A stretch of DNA of 64,000 bases from Bacteroidia bacterium (GTDB lineage: Bacteria > Bacteroidota > Bacteroidia > J057), in NCBI GenBank assembly GCA_019695295.1, contig JAIBAH010000007.1, positions 1 to 64,000 on the forward strand. Direction: 5' to 3'. Shown here piece after piece: positions 34,654 through 43,502 of this stretch; the first letter of the stretch is position 1; every line of letters begins with the position of its first letter. The position numbers and the translations under genes were made by a program. Below the pieces are notes generated by a model. That model saw only the letters and a program-made list of their open reading frames with translations. It was not told where the DNA came from and searched no databases.

Positions 34654-35760
34654 TTACTTTTCGACCAGACCCTTAATCGCATCCTGAATCTCAAACAAAG
34701 CGTCATGATTATCCGGCTTACCCACAGGTACCCCATTTTTAGGCAAAACCTGAAGCCCGCCAAAGGAACTTGTTTTATAATTAACGGGTAAAACGATAAC
34801 CGGAATAAGCAAACATTCTTTACTCTGATGCTTCTGCAAAGCCACTTCCAGCGGGCTACCAAAAATAAAATCCGAACTCATAAAAAACGGAGAAACCAAC
34901 AGCAGAATAATATCCGCATTTTCCATCAGTAACTGATACTGATCATCCACAGCAGAATCAAAAGTGAGCGTATCCGCCGAATTCCATCCGATAAGCCCTT
35001 TTCTTTCCATGGGCTTCATTTGCATATAAAGACTGTCATGAAAGGCTTTGTCTTCCTGAGCATGAATTACAAAAATATTTTTCTTTTTAGCGGGAGGATT
35101 ATAACCATTCAGAATTTCTCTCAGGCTCGCTTTCAGCACAGGCGCTTCAGAGGTTTCCGCAGGATATAAGGTATAAGTAGGAGAATTCAGATCCACCGGG
35201 TTTTCCGGATCATCAAAAATTACACCCCGGTTCAGGTCTTCCCAGGTAGCAGCGCCGGATTTAATCAACCCCAAAGCCCCCGTAAAAGCCTCTCCCAGCG
35301 ATTTACCGCTAATCCATGCAGTATAAAAATGCCTCGCAAAGGATTCTGCTATCGAGTCATTCACCGGCTTATTGGTGGCAATGACTGCTTTTACCCCGTT
35401 TTTGAGAAAAGCATTTATCTGTCCCTGACTGGAACATCCGTTTAGAAAAACCACTCTCACACAATTCTGAGCACCGACAAATTGAGCAAGTCCATCCGCA
35501 TAAGCGTTTTTATTCAGATTCTGTTCCGCATCCTCCCACAACTCAATCGCTTTGGCGTTTGCATGACCACTGTAATGAAGGATAGCAATATTCCTGGGAT
35601 TATCAAGCATATTCTGAGAAATCCCCGACAAAGTAGCGGCCTGATTCAGCACCGCCTGTATATTTTTTGCCTTGAATAAATCATTCAGTGCCAAGATTTC
35701 CTTGTCAGCACCTTCTAAAGGACGGGATCTGGAGTTTGCACAAGCCAGGAGTATTTTCAT
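34654..35760 (-). CDS. CHAT protease-TIR domain fusion protein
   Basis: A 368-residue cytoplasmic protein. Residues 1-215 are a CHAT (caspase-like) domain with the catalytic pair H66 in HYSGHAN and C109 in FLNGCSSQG. After a short linker, residues ~226-368 are a TIR domain starting KKKNIFVIHAQEDKAF, with NADIILLLVSPFFMSSDF and a candidate NADase glutamate E305 in SPLEVAL. TIR domains often degrade NAD or make signalling nucleotides; CHAT domains cleave proteins. No defence partner or ligand-sensing domain was found, but the combination suggests an infection-triggered toxin. It has a housekeeping promoter. Confidence 0.85.
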   Translation of the reverse strand: MKILLACANSRSRPLEGADKEILALNDLFKAKNIQAVLNQAATLSGISQNMLDNPRNIAILHYSGHANAKAIELWEDAEQNLNKNAYADGLAQFVGAQNCVRVVFLNGCSSQGQINAFLKNGVKAVIATNKPVNDSIAESFARHFYTAWISGKSLGEAFTGALGLIKSGAATWEDLNRGVIFDDPENPVDLNSPTYTLYPAETSEAPVLKASLREILNGYNPPAKKKNIFVIHAQEDKAFHDSLYMQMKPMERKGLIGWNSADTLTFDSAVDDQYQLLMENADIILLLVSPFFMSSDFIFGSPLEVALQKHQSKECLLIPVIVLPVNYKTSSFGGLQVLPKNGVPVGKPDNHDALFEIQDAIKGLVEK

Positions 35761-35808
35761 AAATTCACGTAATTTTCAGAATTTTTACAATAATCATCTA
35801 TACGAAAA

Positions 35809-35841
35809 CAAAGGTAACAGTTTATTAAAAATAATCACAAA
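35809..35841 (-). promoter_or_regulatory. Promoter of the CHAT-TIR gene
   Basis: On the minus strand TTTG (35838-35841), a 21-base spacer and TACCTTTG (35809-35816). The start codon is about 49 bases beyond the -7 box. Confidence 0.7.
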
Positions 35842-35879
35842 AAAACGACTGCCATTTTTCATGACAGCCGTTTTTTTTA
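35842..35879 (+). terminator. Imperfect hairpin with flanking A/T runs
   Basis: CGACTGCCAT (35846-35855) pairs imperfectly with ATGACAGCCG (35861-35870), two mismatches, followed by eight T. On the plus strand it looks like a terminator, but it lies upstream of the CHAT-TIR start and downstream of the SprB gene stop in the opposite orientation, so its user is unclear. Confidence 0.4.
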
Positions 35880-35905
35880 TGTATGCAATTACACTGTAAA
35901 AGTGT

Positions 35906-38900
35906 TTATTCCACTACAATTTTTTGATGAGTAGCCCCTTTGGAAGTACGGATACTCAGGATATATACTCCTTTGGTTACTCCGCTTAATTCCATGGTCT
36001 GGTTTACACTCAAAGTATTATAATGAGTAGCATCCTGAATCAGTTTTCCGGTAAGGTCACGGATTTCAAGCGTTACGTTGTCTTTATTGTTCAACTCAAC
36101 AGAAACCGTGAAGATACCATTATTTGGATTAGGATAAGCCTTCATTTCAGAAATACCCAATACCGTAGGGTCAATACTAACGCCGTTTTGTACTGTAACG
36201 GAAGCCGTTTGAGTACAACCTTTGGAGTCTTTTACTGTTACAGAATAAGTACCCGGAGCTAAACCAGTAGCTGTAGCAGTAAATTGCTGAGGTACAGTAC
36301 TCCAGGTATAAGTATAACCCGGAGTTCCGCCACTTGGAGTAGCAGTTGCAGTACCATTTGTTCCGGATGAAGGAGTTGAAGTAGTATTAACTGCAATTGC
36401 AGACGGTACAACGATTGTAACCTGGCTAGTGGAGGTACAACCTTTAGAGTCAGTGATGAATACAGTATAAGTACCACCGGCAAGATTCATTACAGAACCA
36501 CCTGTCATACCATTAGACCAGCTGTAAGTATAGGGAGCCGTTCCACCTGAACCGGAAGCAGTTGCCTGACCTGTCTGACCAGCACAGTTAGCATTGGTAC
36601 CGGTAGCTGAGACGCTGAGTGCAGCAGGAGCTGTAATAGTAACAGAAGCTGTGCTCACGCATTGGTTCGCATCGGTTACAAATACAGTATAGGTACCGGG
36701 AGCGAGGTTGCTCGCATTTTGACCGGTTTGTCCGTTTGACCAGGAGTAATTCAGTGCACCTGTTCCACCGCTTGCAGAAGCTGTGGCAGTACCAAGGTCA
36801 GCAGCACAATTAGGGTTAGTTCCCGTAGCAGTTACAGTAGGTCCGCCGGAAGAACTGATATTTACAGTGTTTTGACCCACACATCCTACAGTAGCAGTAG
36901 CTGTTACGGTATAGGTTCCGGGACCAACGTTTGTTAAAGTAGCACCGGATTGTCCGTTAGACCAGGAATAAGTAACTGTCCCTGCATAGTTGGTTACTGT
37001 TGCAGTAGCACTACCATTCGTTTGACCGCAGTTTGCATTGGTAGGAGTGATATTCAGTACCAAAGGAGCAGCAGAAACGGTTACGTTGGCGGTAGTTGAA
37101 CAGCCATTGGCGCCATTTACGGTTACACTATAGGCGCCTGCCGCAAGATTTGAAAGTGTTTGTCCTGTCTGATTATTATTCCAGGTATAGGTGAAAGGAC
37201 CTGTTCCTGCCGTAACGTTTACAGTAGCACTACCGGTTGAAGCACCGCAGTTGGTAGTAGTAGCAGTAGCCGCAGCGGTAATTGGAGTAGTACAAGCATT
37301 ACCAAAATTGGCACGAAGTACAAATGCGCGCTGAAAGTTAGCTCCGAATCCTCCGATATCTACCCAACCCACTGGAGGAGGCATTGTGCTCCACTGTACA
37401 AGTTGCTTACCGGGTACATAAATCCATGGAGTTGTTGCGATACCGCAGGTACTATCTCCCAGTTCATTTACACAAAGGAAGAACTCCCCTGCTGGAAGGT
37501 TTAAGTTTCCGGACGTAAGAGGAAGCGTAAGTACAACCCCACTATCCTGATCTACTTGCGTAAAAGTATAAGTTGCCGTACTGCCCAATGAAGCATTAGG
37601 GAGTCCACCAGACATATTATAAACACTCATGGAAACCTGCTGCCCTGCCCAAGGAGCAGAGAAGAAAGCAGTGATAGTGGTAAGCTGAGCCGCATTGGTA
37701 AGCGGGAACACCTGACCTAAACGCTTGTTTGTATTTGCTGCTGCTCCGATACCTACTGAACCTACAGCCGCACCGAAAGAAGCATAGTCTCTTGCCATTA
37801 CGGTATCCGTTACAAGGAATAATGCGCCGGTTGTATCATTAGCCGAATTACTATCTCCTGTTGCATCTGTAATCAACTGAGCGGTATAGAGATCCTGAGT
37901 GCTTGCGGTAAATGGCCCAAATGAAGAAACACTCGACTGTCCAGCGGTGAGCGTTACTGCTGTGCCATTATAAGTATTTAATACAGTATTTGCTCCGTCC
38001 AATACTCTGACTGAACGGGTAGCACCCGTTGCGGTTGCTGTACCTACATTTTTTACTTTTCCGCTGAAGTTTACTGGGCCATTCTGAGAAATAGGCCAGA
38101 TTGTAAGACCATTGGTAGGGTCAATACTATCAGCTCTCATATCTACTACAGGGGCATTGCTGAAATTCAGTTCATAGGATACAAAAATCACATTCTGGTC
38201 ACAGGCAATCAGCGAACGCTGAGCATAACCGGGCAACTGTGCAATGGTAATCCCTCCGGATGATCCGCCTGCATTTGCATAGTCTGCATCCACATCGTGC
38301 TGAATATTGGTCAGTGTACCGGAAGGAAGTTGAACCTGTACAATAACGGCAAGAGAAGCTCCTCCCTGAGGGTCTCCCTGATTATTAACCCAAATGTAAG
38401 GGCCGCCCGGACTTGTTCCATCATATACCGCTCCGTACATCCCGGCAAGCGTGTGAGTAGCAGCAGGAATAGTTGCAGCAGCATTAATCGTTGCCGCACC
38501 AGATGCAGGGTTATTAATCTTAGTGATACTTGTGCTGAAATTTCCTACCCAAAACCCTCCGCCTCCACTAGGGTCATAAGTTATCCAGCGAACGGTGGTT
38601 TGGCCTCCTGTAAGGGCAGGAACTGTGAATGAACCCGTTACAAGCTGAGTTGCAATACTTACCTTTGTAATTGTATTAGTATTGTTTGCCATATAAACAG
38701 TAGTTCCATCGGTAGTCATAGCGCGCACACTACCAATTCCGGGAATCGTGAAGGCACCAAGGTAGGTTCCTGTTACATCATAGGTAAATACAGAATCAAC
38801 TGCAAGTTGCCATTTGGTAACCCAAAACTCTGTTCCAGTCCATACAATTCCTACTCCGTTAGCCAAAGGCCCGAAGTCAAACTGAATATCCCACATTGCA

Positions 38901-39154
38901 TTAGGATTCATTCCGCCACCGTTTCCGGTATTAAAATTGGATACCTTCTGGGTTCCGGTGCTTTTTGCCTGAATTCCGGGAGCCAGGTCCATATCAGATT
39001 GATTCAGGCTATGGGATTTTTTTAAAATCCTGCTGTCCGGCTGAATCAACGTCGCATTTCTTTGCGAATTTTGTGCCCACGCAAACTGTGTCAGACCAAG
39101 TCCCAACACAAGAAACGTAAGTAGGAAAATTCTAAACGTTTTGGTTTTTGTCAT
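35906..39154 (-). CDS. T9SS-secreted SprB-repeat protein
   Basis: A 1082-residue secreted protein. Signal peptide at ~1-28 (FRIFLLTFLVLGLGLTQFAWAQ). Residues ~80-330 resemble a beta-propeller-type stretch (GTEFWVTKW, TDGTTVYMANN, YDGTSPGGPYIWVNN). A CARDB-like sandwich (~345-440, VDMRADSIDP) and a further beta domain follow. About five SprB repeats of ~74 residues (~630-1000) share NxNCGxxxGxATxxxxGGT and SWSNGQTG motifs. Residues 1001-1082 are a type A T9SS sorting domain (KAYPNPNNGIFTVSV ... GVYILSI). SprB proteins mediate gliding or surface adhesion. Confidence 0.88.
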   Translation of the reverse strand: MTKTKTFRIFLLTFLVLGLGLTQFAWAQNSQRNATLIQPDSRILKKSHSLNQSDMDLAPGIQAKSTGTQKVSNFNTGNGGGMNPNAMWDIQFDFGPLANGVGIVWTGTEFWVTKWQLAVDSVFTYDVTGTYLGAFTIPGIGSVRAMTTDGTTVYMANNTNTITKVSIATQLVTGSFTVPALTGGQTTVRWITYDPSGGGGFWVGNFSTSITKINNPASGAATINAAATIPAATHTLAGMYGAVYDGTSPGGPYIWVNNQGDPQGGASLAVIVQVQLPSGTLTNIQHDVDADYANAGGSSGGITIAQLPGYAQRSLIACDQNVIFVSYELNFSNAPVVDMRADSIDPTNGLTIWPISQNGPVNFSGKVKNVGTATATGATRSVRVLDGANTVLNTYNGTAVTLTAGQSSVSSFGPFTASTQDLYTAQLITDATGDSNSANDTTGALFLVTDTVMARDYASFGAAVGSVGIGAAANTNKRLGQVFPLTNAAQLTTITAFFSAPWAGQQVSMSVYNMSGGLPNASLGSTATYTFTQVDQDSGVVLTLPLTSGNLNLPAGEFFLCVNELGDSTCGIATTPWIYVPGKQLVQWSTMPPPVGWVDIGGFGANFQRAFVLRANFGNACTTPITAAATATTTNCGASTGSATVNVTAGTGPFTYTWNNNQTGQTLSNLAAGAYSVTVNGANGCSTTANVTVSAAPLVLNITPTNANCGQTNGSATATVTNYAGTVTYSWSNGQSGATLTNVGPGTYTVTATATVGCVGQNTVNISSSGGPTVTATGTNPNCAADLGTATASASGGTGALNYSWSNGQTGQNASNLAPGTYTVFVTDANQCVSTASVTITAPAALSVSATGTNANCAGQTGQATASGSGGTAPYTYSWSNGMTGGSVMNLAGGTYTVFITDSKGCTSTSQVTIVVPSAIAVNTTSTPSSGTNGTATATPSGGTPGYTYTWSTVPQQFTATATGLAPGTYSVTVKDSKGCTQTASVTVQNGVSIDPTVLGISEMKAYPNPNNGIFTVSVELNNKDNVTLEIRDLTGKLIQDATHYNTLSVNQTMELSGVTKGVYILSIRTSKGATHQKIVVE
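36155..37267 (-). repeat. Tandem SprB repeat array within the secreted protein gene
   Basis: About five units of roughly 222 bases encode repeats with the shared core SNGQTG...NLAPGTYTVTVTD. The unit sequences differ at many codons, so the array is moderately diverged rather than recent. Confidence 0.7.
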
Positions 39155-39335
39155 ATTAAACTGAATAATTAATAAATGATAAAATATAAAATAATGTGTA
39201 TAAAAAATTCAGGCGCAAATTACAAATTTTCTTCCAATACTGTATTTTTTACCCTGAATTATTTAACGATATCTTTTTATATTCCGTTGTTTTTGCCTCA
39301 AAATTTTTATCCCGGATACTCTTCTGTAATTTTCT

Positions 39336-39367
39336 TTTGCATTTGGAATAAAAATACCCTATTTTTG
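39336..39367 (+). promoter_or_regulatory. Bacteroidota-type promoter for ligA
   Basis: TTTG (39336-39339), a 20-base spacer and TATTTTTG (39360-39367), 19 bases before the start codon, so the mRNA leader is short. Confidence 0.7.
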
Positions 39368-39386
39368 CAGGCTAATTGATAGTATA

Positions 39387-41408
39387 ATGGACTTATTTAC
39401 GAATCCTCAGGAAAAAATCAGAGAACTTACCGATAATATTAACAGGCACAATTATAATTACTATGTTCTGGCTAATCCCACTATTTCAGATTATGAATTT
39501 GATATGCTTTTAAAGGAACTTGAAGCCTTGGAAAGTCAGTATCCCCAATTTCGTTTGCCTGATTCGCCTACTTTAAGGGTAGGTGGTCAGATTACTAAGG
39601 AGTTCCCTGCCTTTGTTCATATCAGACCCATGCTTAGTCTGGGAAATTCCTATTCTGAAGAAGATTTGAAGGATTTCGATACTCAATGTACCAAATTAGC
39701 TGAGGGAAGAACTTTTTCCTATCATCTGGAACATAAATTTGATGGGGTTTCGATGAGTCTGCATTATGAAAAAGGACTACTTATCCGCGCCGTAACCCGA
39801 GGGGATGGTGTACAGGGGGATGAAGTTACTGCTAATGTAAAAACAATAAGAACAGTTCCTCTCAGACTCAAAGGAAAATCTATCCCTGATTTCGTGGAGG
39901 TAAGGGGAGAAGTTATGATGCTCAGAACAGAGTTTGATAAATGGAATGAAGAAAGAGCACTCAACGGAGAAGACCGCCTCATGAATCCCCGGAATGCTAC
40001 AGCAGGCTCACTGAAACTTCAGAATTCCGAAGAAGTAGCCAAAAGACCGCTCACTTTTTTTGCCTATCAGATTGCTACAGACGAAGTAAATGCACTCACA
40101 GATTTTGAAAATGTAGAAAAATTTAAGGAGTGGGGCTTCAAAACCAGTGGAAATCAGGCCCTTTGTAAAAATATGGAGGACGTGCTCGGTTATATTCATC
40201 AGTGGGAACAAAAAAGATATGCGCTGGAGTATGATATTGACGGCATTGTAATAAAGGTGAATGAAATCGCAATGCGTGATTTTATGGGCTATACTGCGAA
40301 AGCTCCCCGTTGGGCGATTGCTTTTAAGTACCCTGCCGAAAAAGCCACTACCGAAATTGATTATATCAACTTTCAGGTAGGCCGAACCGGAAAAGTTACG
40401 CCTGTAGCAAACCTGAAACCGGTTTTACTGGCAGGAACGGTTGTAAAAAGAGCCTCTATCCATAATGCAGACGAAATTGAAAGACTTGGTTTACATACAG
40501 GGGATACAGTATATATTGAAAAAGGAGGAGAAATTATCCCTAAAATCACCGGAGTAGTACTCGAAAAAAGGCTGCCGGATTCTCAGCCGGTTGCATTCAT
40601 TACGAACTGTCCCGATTGTGGTGCAACGCTCGTTCGCCCGGAAAAGGAAGTGAATTTCTTTTGCCCGAATGAACAGGCTTGTCCCCCTCAGATTAAAGGA
40701 AAAATCGAGCACTTTTCGCATCGTAAAGCCATGAATATAGACGGACTGGGTACTGAGATTATTAGTCAGCTGGTGGACAAAAACCTGATCAGGAACTACG
40801 GTGATTTATATTCTCTTCAGTATGAGTCTTTGGTAAAACTGGAAAAATTCGGAGATCTCTCGGCCAGAAATTTACTCAAAGCACTGGAAAACAGTAAACA
40901 AATTCCCTTCGACAGAGTCCTTTTTGCATTGGGAATCCGTCATGTAGGAGCCGTAGCCGCCAAAAAACTCGCCAGACACTTTGGAAGCCTGGAAGCGATT
41001 CGCGAAGCCACTGCAGAAACCCTCACCAACGTAAAAGATGTAGGGGAAACGATGGCGAATACAATCGTAGCTTTCTTTCTGGAAGAAGAAAATGTATTAA
41101 TTCTTGAAAATCTAAAGAAAGCAGGGTTGTGCTTCCGTCAGGATATAGAAGAAGACACAGCGAATACAATGACAGATGATTCTCTCGCAGGCAAAAGTTT
41201 TGTAATCTCAGGCGTATTTGCCCATGCATCCCGGGAAGCTATCAAAGAAAAAATAGAATCCAGGGGAGGCGAGGTCAAAAGCGGAATAACCAAAAAAGTA
41301 ACCTATCTGCTTGCCGGTAATGACGCAGGGCCTTCCAAAGTAGAAAAAGCGAAAGAGTTGGGTGTAACAATTATATCAGAGGAGGAATTATTAAAAATGC
41401 TTCAGTAA
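39387..41408 (+). CDS. ligA: NAD-dependent DNA ligase
   Basis: A full-length 673-residue ligase that seals DNA nicks using NAD. The adenylated lysine is K117 in HKFDG, followed by an OB domain. A C4 zinc site (CPDCGATL ... FFCPNEQACPP), helix-hairpin-helix repeats (GIRHVGAVAAKKLARHF, VKDVGETMANTI) and a C-terminal BRCT domain (AGKSFVISG) follow. The 181-residue next gene starts within the stop codon (TAATG). Confidence 0.97.
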   Translation: MDLFTNPQEKIRELTDNINRHNYNYYVLANPTISDYEFDMLLKELEALESQYPQFRLPDSPTLRVGGQITKEFPAFVHIRPMLSLGNSYSEEDLKDFDTQCTKLAEGRTFSYHLEHKFDGVSMSLHYEKGLLIRAVTRGDGVQGDEVTANVKTIRTVPLRLKGKSIPDFVEVRGEVMMLRTEFDKWNEERALNGEDRLMNPRNATAGSLKLQNSEEVAKRPLTFFAYQIATDEVNALTDFENVEKFKEWGFKTSGNQALCKNMEDVLGYIHQWEQKRYALEYDIDGIVIKVNEIAMRDFMGYTAKAPRWAIAFKYPAEKATTEIDYINFQVGRTGKVTPVANLKPVLLAGTVVKRASIHNADEIERLGLHTGDTVYIEKGGEIIPKITGVVLEKRLPDSQPVAFITNCPDCGATLVRPEKEVNFFCPNEQACPPQIKGKIEHFSHRKAMNIDGLGTEIISQLVDKNLIRNYGDLYSLQYESLVKLEKFGDLSARNLLKALENSKQIPFDRVLFALGIRHVGAVAAKKLARHFGSLEAIREATAETLTNVKDVGETMANTIVAFFLEEENVLILENLKKAGLCFRQDIEEDTANTMTDDSLAGKSFVISGVFAHASREAIKEKIESRGGEVKSGITKKVTYLLAGNDAGPSKVEKAKELGVTIISEEELLKMLQ

Positions 41409-41953
41409 TGTTTGAAAAAATTAAAACCTATTTCATAAACCGAAAAATAAAGGCTCTTACAATTCAGGGAAAAAAAATACCCCATGACTTTATCAGTTTA
41501 TCCAATGCCAAATCCATTGGTTTACTGATTAATGTCAATCAGTGTAATACAGAAGACCTGAAAGATGTCCATCATTATATTGACGCTTTTAAGGCAAAAG
41601 GAGTTACTGTAGTGTTATTTGAGTTGAATTTTATCAAAAAGTCTATCCCCGGATTTAAAACTTCGGCTCATTCTGTTTTTATCAATCCGGAAAAAATCAA
41701 TTGGCTGGACTTCCCGAATGCGACGGCTCAGTCCCAGATTGCACAACATAAAGTAGATATCCTGATTAATTTTGATACCTCCGATAAAATGACATCTCAT
41801 TATATCTGTGCACTGGCCAATGCCAAAACCCGTACAGGTATTCATCGGGAAGGATTGGAGTCTTTTTATGAACTCATGGTTAGTTTTAAGGAAAACCGGT
41901 TCAAAAAAATGGTGCCTCATTTTGAGCATTACCTGAAAATGCTCGAGAAATAA
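41408..41953 (+). CDS. Conserved hypothetical protein (DUF6913-like), coupled to ligA
   Basis: A 181-residue protein with no signal peptide. The sequence is alpha/beta-like (IGLLINVNQCNTEDLKDVHHYIDAF ... VTVVLFELNF ... DILINFDTSDKM). It looks like the small ligA-linked protein DUF6913 found in Bacteroidota, of unknown function. Its ATG overlaps the ligA stop codon, implying translational coupling and a possible role in DNA metabolism. It ends convergently with the RNase P RNA gene, 7 bases away. Confidence 0.75.
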   Translation: MFEKIKTYFINRKIKALTIQGKKIPHDFISLSNAKSIGLLINVNQCNTEDLKDVHHYIDAFKAKGVTVVLFELNFIKKSIPGFKTSAHSVFINPEKINWLDFPNATAQSQIAQHKVDILINFDTSDKMTSHYICALANAKTRTGIHREGLESFYELMVSFKENRFKKMVPHFEHYLKMLEK

Positions 41954-41959
41954 AAAAAC

Positions 41960-42493
41960 GTGGAACGGAAATATAAGCCGGATTCTGTATCTGCATTTTT
42001 TGCAGACCTTTATCATTTATCTGGGATTACAGTCACCCGTAACCTCAAGCAACCTACCCGCAGGCATCAGACGAGCAGCCCTTATTTTCTTTGCAGAAAA
42101 CGCCTGCCTATTTGGTCTTGCAGCTCCCGAGGTTTACCTGGCTACAACGGTCACCCGCTATACCGGTGGGCTCTTACCCCACCTTTTCACCCTTACCGCT
42201 CCAAAGGTGTATTTCAGAGTGTATGAAAAATTAGACATATCCTCCTTTTCATACTTTCCGTACAAAATTTTTTTTAATTATTTTGTGAAAAAATATTACC
42301 CTTTGAAGTTTGGCGGTTTACTTTCTGTTGCACTTGCTGTATTTTACCAAAATAAAAACATTAAAATATCATTTTATTGACAATCAATACTTTACTTTAG
42401 TAAAACCCTTCCTGTTAGGAAGCGGGATGCTCTGCGCTGTCCGGACTTTCCTCGCCAAATCTTACATTGACGCGATAAAGTTTTCCGTTCCAC
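41960..42493 (-). ncRNA. rnpB: RNase P RNA with expanded helices
   Basis: The catalytic RNA that matures tRNA 5' ends. On the minus strand the 5' end is GTGGAACGGAAA, which pairs exactly with the 3' end TTTCCGTTCCAC to form helix P1. Conserved core elements appear in order: GAGGAAAGTCCGGAC near the 5' end, ACAGAAAGTAAACCGCC, GGTAAGGGTGAAA, GGTAAGAG and ACAGAATCCGGCTTA near the 3' end. About 530 bases exceed the 350-400 of most bacteria because of long AT-rich arms between these cores (see findings). Confidence 0.92.
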
Positions 42494-42663
42494 ATCACAA
42501 ATTTACAAAAAAATAAAATAAAAATTTGTTTTTTTTAAAAAAAAAGCAGAACTTTGGTTACATTTTTGCAAATAATCCGTATTAATAATAAAAATCAAAA
42601 CATTTTTTTAATTAATTACATTTTATATTAAAATTATCGAACTAATAAAACTACTATAATATT

Positions 42664-43032
42664 ATGAAAATCTGGGCTTTTTTATTAACGTTTTTACTTT
42701 CAGTTACTTTTGTAAAAGCAACTCAATTCTCCGGTAGCGAACCCTTAGGTCCCGGATACGGTACTTCTGTTACTTTCATCTCCGATTTGAAGGTTTATCC
42801 AAATCCTACAAGTAACGGTATTTTCACCCTTGAGTTTAACTTTAATAACGAAGAGGAAATCACCGTTAGAATCTATAACCTTATTGGTAAAGAAGTATTG
42901 TCCGAAAAAACAACTTCTTCCAGCGGGGTATATGATAAAACCGTAAACCTCAGTGATTATCCAAAAGGGATTTACATTGTTGAAATCAGCAACGGAAGTC
43001 AAAAACAAACCAAAAGAGTTTCTTACATCTGA
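42664..43032 (+). CDS. Minimal T9SS sorting-domain protein
   Basis: A 122-residue protein: signal peptide at 1-19, a 24-residue linker and a complete type A T9SS sorting domain from about 44 to the end (KVYPNPTSNGIFTLEFN ... GIYIVEISNG). There is no other domain, so it looks like a sorting domain without cargo. It could be a surface-anchored small protein or a competitor for T9SS. A very strong hairpin terminator follows. Confidence 0.8.
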   Translation: MKIWAFLLTFLLSVTFVKATQFSGSEPLGPGYGTSVTFISDLKVYPNPTSNGIFTLEFNFNNEEEITVRIYNLIGKEVLSEKTTSSSGVYDKTVNLSDYPKGIYIVEISNGSQKQTKRVSYI

Positions 43033-43502
43033 TGGGTTCGTAATTCATCTTTAAAGTAAAGTCCATATTTTCATAAAAACAGAATTCTTATGTAGAGATA
43101 CATAAGAATTCTGTTTTTATAATTATTTCTCTGTGGAATAAATTTCCGGTAAATAATCCATTCCCTTGCCGGAGGCTTTACTTTCCGGAAACAGTTGATG
43201 TAAGATTTAGATTTAATTACATTTTTTTTCAGGGTAGTTAAAAATTAAGTTAAAAAATAACGCTACATATTAGGGTAGTATTTTTGCAAAGAATAGTATT
43301 TAGTCAGGGCTTTGTTAAATAAAGAGTAATGATTAAATAATTGATTATCATTGCATTAATTTTATTTAAAAAGCCGTAAATCCATTCAGGATTCTTCAGG
43401 GTATAATAAGATTTCCGGTACTGGCATTCTCTAAGTAATATTTTTTATGAAAAATGGCTCATTTTTTGTTATTTTTATACAGAAATATTAACGATTAGGT
43501 TT
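43033..43502. other. Intergenic region before the OmpA/TSP3 gene
   Basis: Apart from the terminator, it is AT-rich and has a promoter-like TATTTTTG at 43279-43286 that lies 217 bases before the start codon. No gene was recognised. Confidence 0.4.
43074..43118 (+). terminator. Strong terminator after the minimal T9SS gene
   Basis: ACAGAATTCTTATGTA (43079-43094) and TACATAAGAATTCTGT (43099-43114) form a perfect 16-base-pair stem with a GAGA loop, followed by T residues. Confidence 0.85.

Noticed and set aside
36155-37267. Possible CRISPR or satellite array in the SprB gene
   Set aside because: The repeats are protein-coding units of ~222 bases that differ in many positions, with no constant spacers.
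42000-42380. Open frames inside the RNase P RNA gene
   Set aside because: They cover conserved catalytic RNA elements and do not resemble proteins.
42310-42516. 68-residue frame spanning the 5' end of the RNase P RNA
   Set aside because: It overlaps P1 and the GAGGAAAGTCCGGAC core and has no protein-like features.
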